A DNA stretch of 64,000 nt from DASWTL01 sp035575925 (GTDB lineage: Bacteria > Bacteroidota > Bacteroidia > Sphingobacteriales > Sphingobacteriaceae), in the NCBI GenBank assembly GCA_035575925.1, contig DATLXK010000029.1, positions 1 through 64,000 of the forward strand, given 5' to 3'. Each line of letters starts with the position of its first letter. Within the stretch, counting starts at the first letter, position 1. Shown here in pieces: positions 36,869 through 45,449 of this stretch. The position numbers and the translations under genes were made by a program. The notes beneath the pieces are model-generated. The model searched no databases. It had not been told where the DNA came from and worked only from the letters and a program-made list of their open reading frames with translations.

Positions 36869-38645
36869 GCTTATCAAAATATCAGACCTTATTGTTAAAT
36901 TCTTCGAAGAAAAGGGCATCGAGCATATTTTTCTTCTTTCTGGTGGAATGATGATGAATTTATTGGATTCTGTTAGCAAATCCACGCAAATTAAATATAT
37001 CTGTAACCACCATGAACAGGCTAGCGCTATTGCTGCTGAGACATATGCGAGAGTGAAAAATAGGGTTGGAGTTTGTTATGCAACAAGTGGGCCTGGTGCT
37101 ACAAATACAATTACTGGTATTGCAGGTGCCTGGCTTGATTCAACTCCGGTAATATTTTTAACCGGGCAGAGCCGTACATCACTTACTGTAATGGGATCTG
37201 GGATTAGTGATTTAAGAATGCTGGGGAACTTCGAGGTTAATATAACTGAACTGGTAAAGCCAATTTCTAAATATGCCGTTTTTATTGATCAAGCTAATGA
37301 GATTATCTATCATCTGGAAAAAGCATATTATTTGGCTTCTACTGGCAGGCCAGGTCCAGTATTATTAGATGTGCCTTTAGATATCCAGAGTGCAATTGTA
37401 GATGAAGAACAATTAAAACATTTTATTATTGAAGAAGATGAAAAAAAAATATTTGATTTTGAAGTGATAAAAACTGACTTACAGCGATATCAAAAGCCTC
37501 TTATAATTGCTGGACATGGAGTAAGGGTGGCTAACCAAGTTGAGGAATTTAGAGAATTAATACGTCAGTTAAAAATACCAGTAGTTACTACACAGCTTGC
37601 TAATGATTTGTTACCTTATGATGATGATTTATACATTGGAAGGGTAGGATTAAGAGGTGATAGAGCAGGTAATTTTGCCGTTCAAAGTGCTGATATTATC
37701 ATTACGATAGGAACAAGTTTACACATTACCACAACTGGTTATGAAGTAGAAGAATTTGCACCAAAAGCGAAAAAAATTGTAATAGATATTGATGAAGCTG
37801 TGTTAAAAAAGAATGAAGGTGTAAGCCAGATTCAAATAAAAGCAGATGTAAAAAGTATAATTAATTACATGTCGGCAAATATTAAGCCTTTAAATGTTCA
37901 AGATTGGATTATAAGACTCCAAAAATGGAAGGCCAGCTTTCCAATTATTAAAGAACCCCACATAAGAGAAAAAAATGAAATAAACACTTATCATTTAATG
38001 GATATCTTAAGCAAAACATTAAAAGGGGATGAAATTTTAGTTACAGATGCAGGTTCATTATATTACATTACAGGACAAGCTTTTTTAGCTAAGAAAGATC
38101 AGCGAGTAATTGTTTCTGGTGCTTTGGGTGCAATGGGTTATGCTTTACCTGGAGCAATTGGAGCTGCGTTTGCAGCACCAGAAAAGAATATCATTTGCAT
38201 AACCGGGGATGGGTCTATGCAAGTTAACGTGCAAGAGCTACAAACTATTTCTCACTACCAGCTAAATTGCAAAATAATTGTAATTAATAACAATGGTTAT
38301 GCTTCCATTAGAAATAGTCAGGCTTCCTTTTTGGATGGGCACTTAGCAGGATCAAGTCAAAATACAGGTGTTACGTTTCCAAATTGGGAAAAACTGGCAG
38401 GGGCGTATGCGATACCTTTTATAAGAGAAATAAAATATGATCACTTAAGCGAAACATTTACTCAAATATTAGATTTAAAAGGTCCGGTACTGATCGAAAT
38501 AGTTATACCAGAAAACGTTACAATGATTCCCGCTGTAACTTCTGTAAGATTAGCTGATGGCAGTTTTAAATCAAACAGATTGCATGAGATGGTTCCTGAG
38601 CTTACCGCTGAACAACTTTTAGCGGCCGATGTTACCATAAACTAA
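36861..38645 (+). CDS. ThDP-dependent enzyme of the acetolactate synthase / YerE type
   Basis: A 594-residue enzyme with the three-domain layout of the family. Glu52 in NHHEQASAIAAE is the ThDP-activating glutamate. GPGATNTITGIAGAWLDSTP and the central Rossmann-like domain (IAGHGVRVANQ, ITIGTSLHITTTGYE) suit FAD or nucleotide binding. The ThDP/Mg site is GDGSMQVNVQE (Asp450) with NNNGY behind. Such enzymes decarboxylate a 2-oxo acid and add the acyl unit to a carbonyl. YerE does this with pyruvate at C4 of CDP-4-keto-3,6-dideoxyglucose to make yersiniose. Here the neighbouring aldolases suggest a longer donor. The C-terminal tail (VRLADGSFKSNRLHEMVP) is like that of ThDP proteins of other O-antigen loci. 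Confidence 0.88.
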   Translation: MAKLIKISDLIVKFFEEKGIEHIFLLSGGMMMNLLDSVSKSTQIKYICNHHEQASAIAAETYARVKNRVGVCYATSGPGATNTITGIAGAWLDSTPVIFLTGQSRTSLTVMGSGISDLRMLGNFEVNITELVKPISKYAVFIDQANEIIYHLEKAYYLASTGRPGPVLLDVPLDIQSAIVDEEQLKHFIIEEDEKKIFDFEVIKTDLQRYQKPLIIAGHGVRVANQVEEFRELIRQLKIPVVTTQLANDLLPYDDDLYIGRVGLRGDRAGNFAVQSADIIITIGTSLHITTTGYEVEEFAPKAKKIVIDIDEAVLKKNEGVSQIQIKADVKSIINYMSANIKPLNVQDWIIRLQKWKASFPIIKEPHIREKNEINTYHLMDILSKTLKGDEILVTDAGSLYYITGQAFLAKKDQRVIVSGALGAMGYALPGAIGAAFAAPEKNIICITGDGSMQVNVQELQTISHYQLNCKIIVINNNGYASIRNSQASFLDGHLAGSSQNTGVTFPNWEKLAGAYAIPFIREIKYDHLSETFTQILDLKGPVLIEIVIPENVTMIPAVTSVRLADGSFKSNRLHEMVPELTAEQLLAADVTIN

Positions 38646-38652
38646 AAATCCA

Positions 38653-39528
38653 ATGAAAAAATTACGTGTTGCAATATTAGGGAGTGGGAACATTGGTACC
38701 GACTTGCTGATTAAGGTTCAACGATCGGCCTTTTTAGAATGTGTAGTGTTTATAGGAAGACATTTATCTTCTCCAGGTATGACTAAGGCGATAGCTATGG
38801 GGGTAAAAGTATCAGGAGAAAGTATACAAGCAATTATAAAGGATCCTGACGCTGTTGATTTGGTTTTTGATGCAACCTCAGCTAAGGATGCTGCTCATCA
38901 TTGGCTTATATTAGAAAAGCTGGGAAAAATAGTAATCGATATGACGCCTGCAAAGTTGGGAACACTTTGTATTCCTGCAGTAAATTTAGATGAAGCAGTT
39001 AAACAACGAAACGTGAACATGATTACCTGCGGTGGGCAAGCTTCCATACCCATGGCTTATGTAATTGGGAAAACGCAAAAGAATGTTCAGTATATAGAAG
39101 TTGTCTCCAGCATTGCTTCAAAAAGTGCAGGACCAGCAACAAGGCTTAATCTTGATGAATATATTGACACAACCGAGAAAGGCTTAAGCATTTTTTCAAA
39201 GGCAATTAAAACAAAAACAATATTAAATCTGAACCCAGCCGATCCATGTATCGACATGCAAACTACCATATTTGCGCAAGTTGAGAATCCCGATATGGAA
39301 TCTTTAATCGAAGAGGTGAACGTCATGATAAATACAATCCGTGAATATGTTCCGGGTTATAGTTTATTAGTTTCGCCAATCTATGAAAATGGGAGGATTG
39401 TAATTATGGTTAAGGCACAAGGTTTAGGTGATTATCTTCCAAAATATGCAGGTAACCTTGATATTATAAATTGCGCAGCTATTGCTGTCGCTGAGCGGTA
39501 CTCAAAGGTTCTTAATGATATCAATTAA
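38653..39528 (+). CDS. Acylating acetaldehyde dehydrogenase (MhpF/DmpF-like)
   Basis: A 291-residue enzyme that interconverts acetyl-CoA and acetaldehyde with NAD(H). The NAD loop is ILGSGNIGTDLL (8-19). The active-site Cys126 lies in NMITCGGQASIPMA, which closely matches the family, and SSIASKSAGPATRLNLDEYI is also typical. In aromatic degradation it forms a channelling complex with the aldolase MhpE/DmpG, whose gene follows 10 nt downstream here. In this operon the reverse direction, acetyl-CoA to acetaldehyde, would feed the aldolase. No aromatic-degradation genes are near. Confidence 0.93.
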   Translation: MKKLRVAILGSGNIGTDLLIKVQRSAFLECVVFIGRHLSSPGMTKAIAMGVKVSGESIQAIIKDPDAVDLVFDATSAKDAAHHWLILEKLGKIVIDMTPAKLGTLCIPAVNLDEAVKQRNVNMITCGGQASIPMAYVIGKTQKNVQYIEVVSSIASKSAGPATRLNLDEYIDTTEKGLSIFSKAIKTKTILNLNPADPCIDMQTTIFAQVENPDMESLIEEVNVMINTIREYVPGYSLLVSPIYENGRIVIMVKAQGLGDYLPKYAGNLDIINCAAIAVAERYSKVLNDIN

Positions 39529-39537
39529 GTCTTAAAA

Positions 39538-40548
39538 ATGATTAAGCAAATATTAATAAGCGATCCAACCCTACGCGACGGTAATCATGCGGTAGCACAT
39601 CAGTTAAGTGCAAAGCAAATCGCAATCTATTCTACCGCTGCTGAAAAAGCGGGCGTTCCAATAGTAGAAGTAGGACACGGTAATGGCTTAGGAGCCTCAT
39701 CCATGCAGGTTGGCCTGAGTTTAGTGGATGATGTGACGATGCTGGAAACCGCGAGAAGGCATCTTTTTAAAAGTAAATTGGGTATTCATGTTATACCTGG
39801 ATTTGCAACAATTAAAAGGGATTTAATGAGAGCTCTGGAGATCGGGGTGGATGTTGTTAGAGTTGCCTCTCATTGTACAGAAGCTGATATTACACAAAGG
39901 CATTTAGGTTTTGTTCGCGAAAAAGGAAAAGAGGCTTATGGAGTTTTGATGATGAGTCATATGGCATCGGGTTCAGTTTTAGTTGAAGAAGCTCAAAAGA
40001 TGGAACATTATGGCGCTGAAGGTATAATTATTATGGATTCAGCGGGTGCTTATTTACCCTCAGATGTGGAAGAAAAAATCACAGCTTTAGTAAATGGATT
40101 AAAAGTTCCAGTTGGTTTTCATGCCCATAATAATCTGGGGATGGCTATTGCGAATTCCATAACCGCAATTGAATCTGGTGCTAAAATTCTCGATGGAACA
40201 GCAAGAGGCTTTGGAGCCGGTGCTGGTAACGCTCAATTGGAAGTGCTTATTGCTGTTTTGGAACGTATGGGTTACATCACTGGCATTGATTTATATAAAA
40301 TATTGGATGCATCAGACATTGCGGAAAAGGAAGTGATGCCAAGTATTCCTGTAATAAAATCGGAAAGCATTATAAGTGGGCTATCTGGTGTCTTTTCGGG
40401 TTTTGCTAAACATGTTACACGTATCTCAAAAGAATATGATGTAGATCAAAGGGATGTCTATCAAGAACTAGGAAAAAGAAAAGTTGTGGGTGGCCAGGAA
40501 GATATAATAATTGAAGTAGTTATGGATTTAGTAAGGAACCGAAAATGA
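39538..40548 (+). CDS. 4-hydroxy-2-oxovalerate aldolase (MhpE/DmpG-like)
   Basis: A 336-residue DRE-TIM aldolase joining or cleaving pyruvate and acetaldehyde. DPTLRDGNHAVAHQ supplies Arg13, Asp14 and His17, and FHAHNNLGMA the metal histidines His195 and His197. The C-terminal communication domain that contacts the dehydrogenase is present. At the position of the active-site tyrosine of BphI/DmpG (GVYS) this protein has Phe286 (GVFS), by my eye alignment. It partners the MhpF-like protein encoded just upstream, and its stop overlaps the start of the next SDR gene by 4 nt (ATGA). It probably synthesises a 4-hydroxy-2-oxo acid for the ThDP enzyme. Confidence 0.92.
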   Translation: MIKQILISDPTLRDGNHAVAHQLSAKQIAIYSTAAEKAGVPIVEVGHGNGLGASSMQVGLSLVDDVTMLETARRHLFKSKLGIHVIPGFATIKRDLMRALEIGVDVVRVASHCTEADITQRHLGFVREKGKEAYGVLMMSHMASGSVLVEEAQKMEHYGAEGIIIMDSAGAYLPSDVEEKITALVNGLKVPVGFHAHNNLGMAIANSITAIESGAKILDGTARGFGAGAGNAQLEVLIAVLERMGYITGIDLYKILDASDIAEKEVMPSIPVIKSESIISGLSGVFSGFAKHVTRISKEYDVDQRDVYQELGKRKVVGGQEDIIIEVVMDLVRNRK

Positions 40549-41606
40549 TTACGGAAGCAATGGTGAATCTGGTCTTTGAAGATTGCAGGAAATCCTGTAC
40601 TAATATTGATATATTTTCAGCCTTACAAGGTCAATCTATTCTTGTAACAGGCGGCACCGGGTTTATGGGAAAATGGATTGCTGAAATGATATCCTACATT
40701 AACGCGACTAGAAGTTATAATATACAACTTTGTCTTTTAGGAAGAGATATCCAGCGTTTTAAGGATGAGGTTCCTCATCTGGCGGAAAAGGAGTTCATAG
40801 CACTAATTGAGCAGGACGTTAGAAATATTCATGATTTACCTGAGAATATAAACTACATTATTCATGCTGCGGGTTCGCCAGACAATCGGGAACATGCCTC
40901 ACAACCTTTAAGAATGATTGAAACATTTTATAAAGGAACTCAAGCGGTACTGGACGCATCGACCCGGCTTTCTGATTTAAAGAACATTGTACACATAAGC
41001 TCACATCAGGTTTATGGAGAAAATGACTCACAGCTCTTGATTAATGAAGAATATCTAGGACGTTTAAAATCGGATAGTATAAATCATACCTATGCAGAAG
41101 CTAAGCGGATTACTGAAACTTTATGTTCTGTATATCGAAGTCATTTTAAATTACCTATTATATTAATGAGACCTTTTGCTTTTATAGGCCCATACCAGGA
41201 TCTGGAGAAGCCATGGGCTATAAATAATTTTATCAGGGATGGTATACTAGGCGAGTCTATAAGGATATTAGGAAATGGACAAACTACCAGAAGTTATTTG
41301 TATGCAAGTGATATGGCTTTTTGGATTTTAACTGCTTTAATAAGCGGTAAAACTGGAGAGAGTTATAATTTGGGAAGCAAGAATTCTATTACGTTAGAGG
41401 ATTTGGCAAATAAAGTACGGAGCTCTTTAAACAATAATATTGAAATTATTACTAAATCATCAAAATCAATTTATACAAATTTCACAAGATTAGTTCCTGA
41501 TACTTCAAAAATTGTAAAAGCTTTTAATGTTGATGAAACCCATAGCTTAGATGATTCAATTAAAAGAACAATTGTTTGGAATCAATTAAACAGGAGCAAA
41601 TTTTAA
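40545..41606 (+). CDS. NAD-dependent epimerase/dehydratase-type SDR, second of two in the CDP-sugar operon
   Basis: A 353-residue extended SDR with an N-terminal extension of about 30 residues before TGGTGFMGKWIAEM. HAAGSPDNREHASQPL, ISSHQVYGE and YAEAKRITE give the catalytic set. RPFAFIGPYQ and NGQTTRSYLYASDMAFWIL correspond to segments of the SDR at 35088 (RCYAFIGPFL, GTPYRSYMYAADLMIWLW), so the two are divergent paralogues. It is coupled to the aldolase gene and precedes rfbH. Likely role: reduction or epimerisation of the CDP-sugar or of its branch; not provable from sequence. Confidence 0.8.
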   Translation: MITEAMVNLVFEDCRKSCTNIDIFSALQGQSILVTGGTGFMGKWIAEMISYINATRSYNIQLCLLGRDIQRFKDEVPHLAEKEFIALIEQDVRNIHDLPENINYIIHAAGSPDNREHASQPLRMIETFYKGTQAVLDASTRLSDLKNIVHISSHQVYGENDSQLLINEEYLGRLKSDSINHTYAEAKRITETLCSVYRSHFKLPIILMRPFAFIGPYQDLEKPWAINNFIRDGILGESIRILGNGQTTRSYLYASDMAFWILTALISGKTGESYNLGSKNSITLEDLANKVRSSLNNNIEIITKSSKSIYTNFTRLVPDTSKIVKAFNVDETHSLDDSIKRTIVWNQLNRSKF

Positions 41607-41611
41607 ATTAA

Positions 41612-42913
41612 ATGGACTTAAATAATATTACACCGGAATTAAAAAGCTTATTAGAAATTAGCATTCAAAAAAACATTAATAAGCCTATAATTCCTGGCGA
41701 AAATTATATTCCTGTCACCGGTAAAGTATTAGATGAAGAAGATATATTACTTGGTGTAGATGCTGCTTTAGATGGATGGTTAACTGCTGGCAGATTTGCT
41801 AATAAATTTGAAGACGATTTCGCTAATTATTTTGGTGCTCACAAGGCATTGTTAGTAAATTCCGGATCATCTGCTAATTTGGTTGCATTTTACACCTTAA
41901 CATCTCCAAAGTTGGGAGATAGAGCAATTAAACTAGGCGATGAAGTAATAACTGTAGCAGCTGGATTTCCAACAACTATAAACCCCCTAATTCAATTTGG
42001 TGCTATTCCTGTATTTATTGATGTCGATATTGCTACGCATAATGTGAAATCGGATATGATTGAAGCTGCTGTTGGTCCCAAAACCAAAGCTATCATGATT
42101 GCCCACTCATTGGGTAACCCATTTGATTTGGATGAAGTGATGCGAGTAGCAAAAAAATATAATCTCTGGGTTGTGGAAGATGATTGCGATTCTTTGGGAG
42201 CTACTTACCGCGGTCAAAAGACGGGTACTTTTGGTGACCTGTCTACTTTCTCATTTTATCCCGCACACCACATCACTATGGGAGAGGGCGGAGCTGTGGT
42301 AATCAACAATCCCGAACTCGCAAAATTAGCAGAAAGCTTTAGGGATTGGGGAAGAGATTGCTATTGTGAACCTGGAAAGGATAATACTTGTGGTTGTCGT
42401 TTTAGCCAGCAATTAGGAACTTTGCCTTATGGTTATGATCATAAATATACCTATTCTCATATAGGTTTTAATTTGAAAGTAACCGATATGCAGGCTGCAT
42501 TTGGTGTTTCTCAGCTAAAGAAAATCGATCATTTTGTTCAGCGTAGAAGAGAAAACTATGCGGCATTATATGATCGAATGAAAGAGTTTGAAGAGATATT
42601 CATTCTTCCTCAACCCACTCCTAACTCTGATCCGTCCTGGTTTGGTTTCCTATTAACTTTAAGAGAAGGGGATGCTGCAGATCGGCACATGCTGGTCCAG
42701 CATTTAGAAGAGAAAAAGATAGGGACAAGGTTATTGTTTGGGGGGAATTTATTGAGGCAACCTGCTTATGCTAATATTCAGCATCGTGTGGTTGGCGACT
42801 TGAAAAATACAGATGTAATCATGAATCAATCGTTTTGGTTGGGCGTTTGGCCTGGATTGAGTGAGGTGCATTATGATTATATAGCAAGAGTTATAAGGAA
42901 GTATATAAATTAA
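41612..42913 (+). CDS. rfbH: CDP-4-keto-6-deoxyglucose 3-dehydrase (E1)
   Basis: A 433-residue PMP-dependent, Fe-S containing enzyme that removes the C3 hydroxyl of CDP-4-keto-6-deoxyglucose. The lysine of ordinary aminotransferases is replaced by histidine in FYPAHHITMGEGG (His220), the hallmark of E1. Cys250, Cys252, Cys260 and Cys262 in DCYCEPGKDNTCGC would bind the [2Fe-2S] cluster. NSGSSANLVAFY and EDDCDSLGATYRG complete the cofactor site. The N-terminus (NKPIIPGENYIPVTGKV) is also standard. It ends the CDP-sugar operon; 134 nt follow before the flippase gene. Confidence 0.97.
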   Translation: MDLNNITPELKSLLEISIQKNINKPIIPGENYIPVTGKVLDEEDILLGVDAALDGWLTAGRFANKFEDDFANYFGAHKALLVNSGSSANLVAFYTLTSPKLGDRAIKLGDEVITVAAGFPTTINPLIQFGAIPVFIDVDIATHNVKSDMIEAAVGPKTKAIMIAHSLGNPFDLDEVMRVAKKYNLWVVEDDCDSLGATYRGQKTGTFGDLSTFSFYPAHHITMGEGGAVVINNPELAKLAESFRDWGRDCYCEPGKDNTCGCRFSQQLGTLPYGYDHKYTYSHIGFNLKVTDMQAAFGVSQLKKIDHFVQRRRENYAALYDRMKEFEEIFILPQPTPNSDPSWFGFLLTLREGDAADRHMLVQHLEEKKIGTRLLFGGNLLRQPAYANIQHRVVGDLKNTDVIMNQSFWLGVWPGLSEVHYDYIARVIRKYIN

Positions 42914-43047
42914 TAATAAAACTTTATAGTTTAAACTGGTTAAAAAATAGTGAAGAAGGGTGTTATAATTGAGGTTGGATGTATCTGAGTAATAGTTATT
43001 CTTTTGCAACTTCTTTTTTGAAAATATCTAATAACACGGTAGTATAG

Positions 43048-44421
43048 ATGGGTGTTTTTAAAACAAAGGTTGCGGCGTTGCTGGAAAAAATTGGGATGGA
43101 CGGTGCCATTGCTTATACCGTTTTTGCCCGTGGTATTCAGGCGCTGGGTGGGTTGGCCACGATATTGGTTATTGCGAAGTCTCTTTCAAAAGATGAACAG
43201 GGATATTATTACACGTTCGGAAGTGTTTTGGCCTTACAGGTATTTTTTGAATTAGGGCTCAACTCAATTATTACCCAATACGTTGCGCACGAAATGGCTC
43301 ACTTAACCTGGGGGAATGACCATAAGATGACCGGTGATCAATCTTACCAATCAAGGCTTTCGTCGCTTTTACATTTTTTTGCCGGATGGCTAGCGATGGT
43401 CGGCTTGCTGTTCCTGGTTGTTTTGTTAGCAGCCGGGTTCTATTTTTTCTCGACCTTTAACTCACATTCTTCCATTGCCGACTGGAAAGGCCCATGGATC
43501 ATACTAGCGTTCACCACGGCAGCTTTCTTACTTTTAGATCCAATGCTGGCGTTTCTGGAAGGCCTGGGACGGGTAAAAGAGGTCGCACGCATGCGGCTCG
43601 TTCAACAAACCGCCTATATCACTTTTGTTATCATTTTTTTAACAAACGATTTTAAGCTCTATTCATCCGCTTTAGCTTCGTTTACCGGGCTGTTATGTAC
43701 CACGCTCCTTTTTATTTTTTCAGATAATCTCAAGATCATGCGAAACATCTGGAAGATGAAAGGCGAACACAAAGTAAGCTACCGGAAGGAGATCTTCCCT
43801 TATCAATGGAAAATAGCGGCCAGCTGGATCAGTGGGTATTTTATTTTTCAACTGTTCAATCCGGTATTATTCGCTTCAGAAGGGGCGGTAACCGCAGGAC
43901 AAATGGGAATGACATTGGCCGCCCTTAACGGTATTATGGGGCTCTCAATGAGCTGGATTAACACGAAGATCCCGCTCTTTTCAATGCTGATCTCACAAAA
44001 GAACTATGCCGGATTGGATCTTAGCTTTTTTAAAAGCTTTAGGCAATCATTATTCATCATGGCGCTCGGACTGGTAACATTATTCTTAATCGTTTACGTT
44101 CTCCGATCCTTCGGTTTTACCATGGGTGAGAGGTTTCTTCCTACTCTTCCTTTTGTATTTATTTCTATTTCCTATTTATTAAATACAATTGCATTCGGAC
44201 TGGCTGCATATCTACGTTGTCACAAAGCAGAGCCACTATTGGTGCAGTCGCTGGTGTTTGCAGTATTCACATCCATTTCAACAATTACACTGGGAAACTA
44301 TTATGGAGTTTTTGGGATAACGCTGGGATATCTGCTACTTGGGATATTGATCGGAATTCCTTGGGTACTAATCGTTTTTGTTACAAAAAGAAAATTATGG
44401 CATCAACAAATGCATTATTAA
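43048..44421 (+). CDS. wzx: Wzx-type flippase, second copy
   Basis: A 457-residue membrane protein with about twelve hydrophobic segments. The start (YTVFARGIQALGGLATILVIAKSLSKDEQGYYYTF) resembles the polysaccharide flippase family. It is not closely similar to the flippase at 13923. It should export the repeat unit of the second cluster. A TTCTTTTG stretch at 43003-43010 matches the -7 consensus except at one position. Base composition is higher in GC than in the preceding operon. The next glycosyltransferase gene starts inside its last 25 nt. Confidence 0.85.
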   Translation: MGVFKTKVAALLEKIGMDGAIAYTVFARGIQALGGLATILVIAKSLSKDEQGYYYTFGSVLALQVFFELGLNSIITQYVAHEMAHLTWGNDHKMTGDQSYQSRLSSLLHFFAGWLAMVGLLFLVVLLAAGFYFFSTFNSHSSIADWKGPWIILAFTTAAFLLLDPMLAFLEGLGRVKEVARMRLVQQTAYITFVIIFLTNDFKLYSSALASFTGLLCTTLLFIFSDNLKIMRNIWKMKGEHKVSYRKEIFPYQWKIAASWISGYFIFQLFNPVLFASEGAVTAGQMGMTLAALNGIMGLSMSWINTKIPLFSMLISQKNYAGLDLSFFKSFRQSLFIMALGLVTLFLIVYVLRSFGFTMGERFLPTLPFVFISISYLLNTIAFGLAAYLRCHKAEPLLVQSLVFAVFTSISTITLGNYYGVFGITLGYLLLGILIGIPWVLIVFVTKRKLWHQQMHY

Positions 44422-45437
44422 CAATATCGGTTCCTACATATAACCGTCCGGAAAATGCAAAAAACACATTACTCCGGCTAATACCTCAACTGACCGACGA
44501 GGTTTGTGTAAATGTGTTAGACAACTGTTCAGATATAGACGTGGGCGATTATTTTCAGCAATACGCAAATTCTGAATTTTCGGGTAGAATTAATTTCATC
44601 AGGCATGCAGTAAATATTGGCGCGGATGTTAATTTTCAAAGGTGCTTTGAGCTATGCCAAACTCCGTACATATGGCTGCTGGGCGACGATGATCGCATAG
44701 AGACCAACGCCGTAGAAATAATATTGAATGAAATTAATAAGTATAAAAATTACGATCTGATAGGTATCAATTTTTGTTCCAGTGTAATCGAAACCGATAG
44801 GAAAGAACCCATTTTAATAAAGAATACGAGCGATTTAGCTTATAAGATGGATGCAATAGGTAATTTTGAAACTATTTCTACCACTATTTATCGAACTCAA
44901 GAGTATATAAATTTTATTCACTATGCCTCTTGGGGTGCATATATGATGGCATCGCAAATCATTCCTGCAATAATGGCTATTAGTGTGAACAAAGTATTAA
45001 TATTATCAGAAAAATATATTGTTGACATAGAGCGCCCTGAAAACCCATTGGAACGGTGGTCTGAATATCAATTTGCCTTAAGTATATCAAGTATATTAGA
45101 GGCTCCAATTGGTTTAAAAAAAGAAGAGTATAAAGCTTTAGGAAAAAAGTTAAGTTTGCATTTTGACTTTATATGGCCTTTAAGCATTTTATACACCATC
45201 TTAAAATCTGTTGGATACAAAGTCGAATTGATCGATAATTATCATATATATATATATAAACAGTTAATGTTTAAAACGTTCGAATTCAGAACTAATAAGA
45301 TTCACCAGCTTTACCAATTTTATATTTGTTTGTTTTTTCTTAAGTATAAAAATATGCTGAAACTTTTGATTCGTATTAGGCCAGGCATAAAAAACCGGGC
45401 AGAAAGATCTGTCCCTTATAAATTATTCATTCGCTAA
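44397..45437 (+). CDS. Glycosyltransferase family 2
   Basis: A 346-residue GT-A type enzyme starting at the ATG inside the end of wzx. LTISVPTYNRPENAKNTLLR opens the fold, NVLDNCSDIDV follows, and WLLGDDDRIE supplies the acidic donor site. The C-terminal part is less typical and AT-rich. In-frame sequence continues upstream into wzx but carries no family features, so the later start is preferred. Donor and acceptor are unknown. Confidence 0.87.
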   Translation: MASTNALLTISVPTYNRPENAKNTLLRLIPQLTDEVCVNVLDNCSDIDVGDYFQQYANSEFSGRINFIRHAVNIGADVNFQRCFELCQTPYIWLLGDDDRIETNAVEIILNEINKYKNYDLIGINFCSSVIETDRKEPILIKNTSDLAYKMDAIGNFETISTTIYRTQEYINFIHYASWGAYMMASQIIPAIMAISVNKVLILSEKYIVDIERPENPLERWSEYQFALSISSILEAPIGLKKEEYKALGKKLSLHFDFIWPLSILYTILKSVGYKVELIDNYHIYIYKQLMFKTFEFRTNKIHQLYQFYICLFFLKYKNMLKLLIRIRPGIKNRAERSVPYKLFIR

Positions 45438-45449
45438 TATCACACGCAT

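Noticed and set aside
38653..40548. The aldehyde dehydrogenase/aldolase pair as part of an aromatic meta-cleavage pathway
   Set aside because: No ring-cleavage dioxygenase, hydrolase or hydratase genes are near. The pair is coupled to CDP-sugar genes on both sides.
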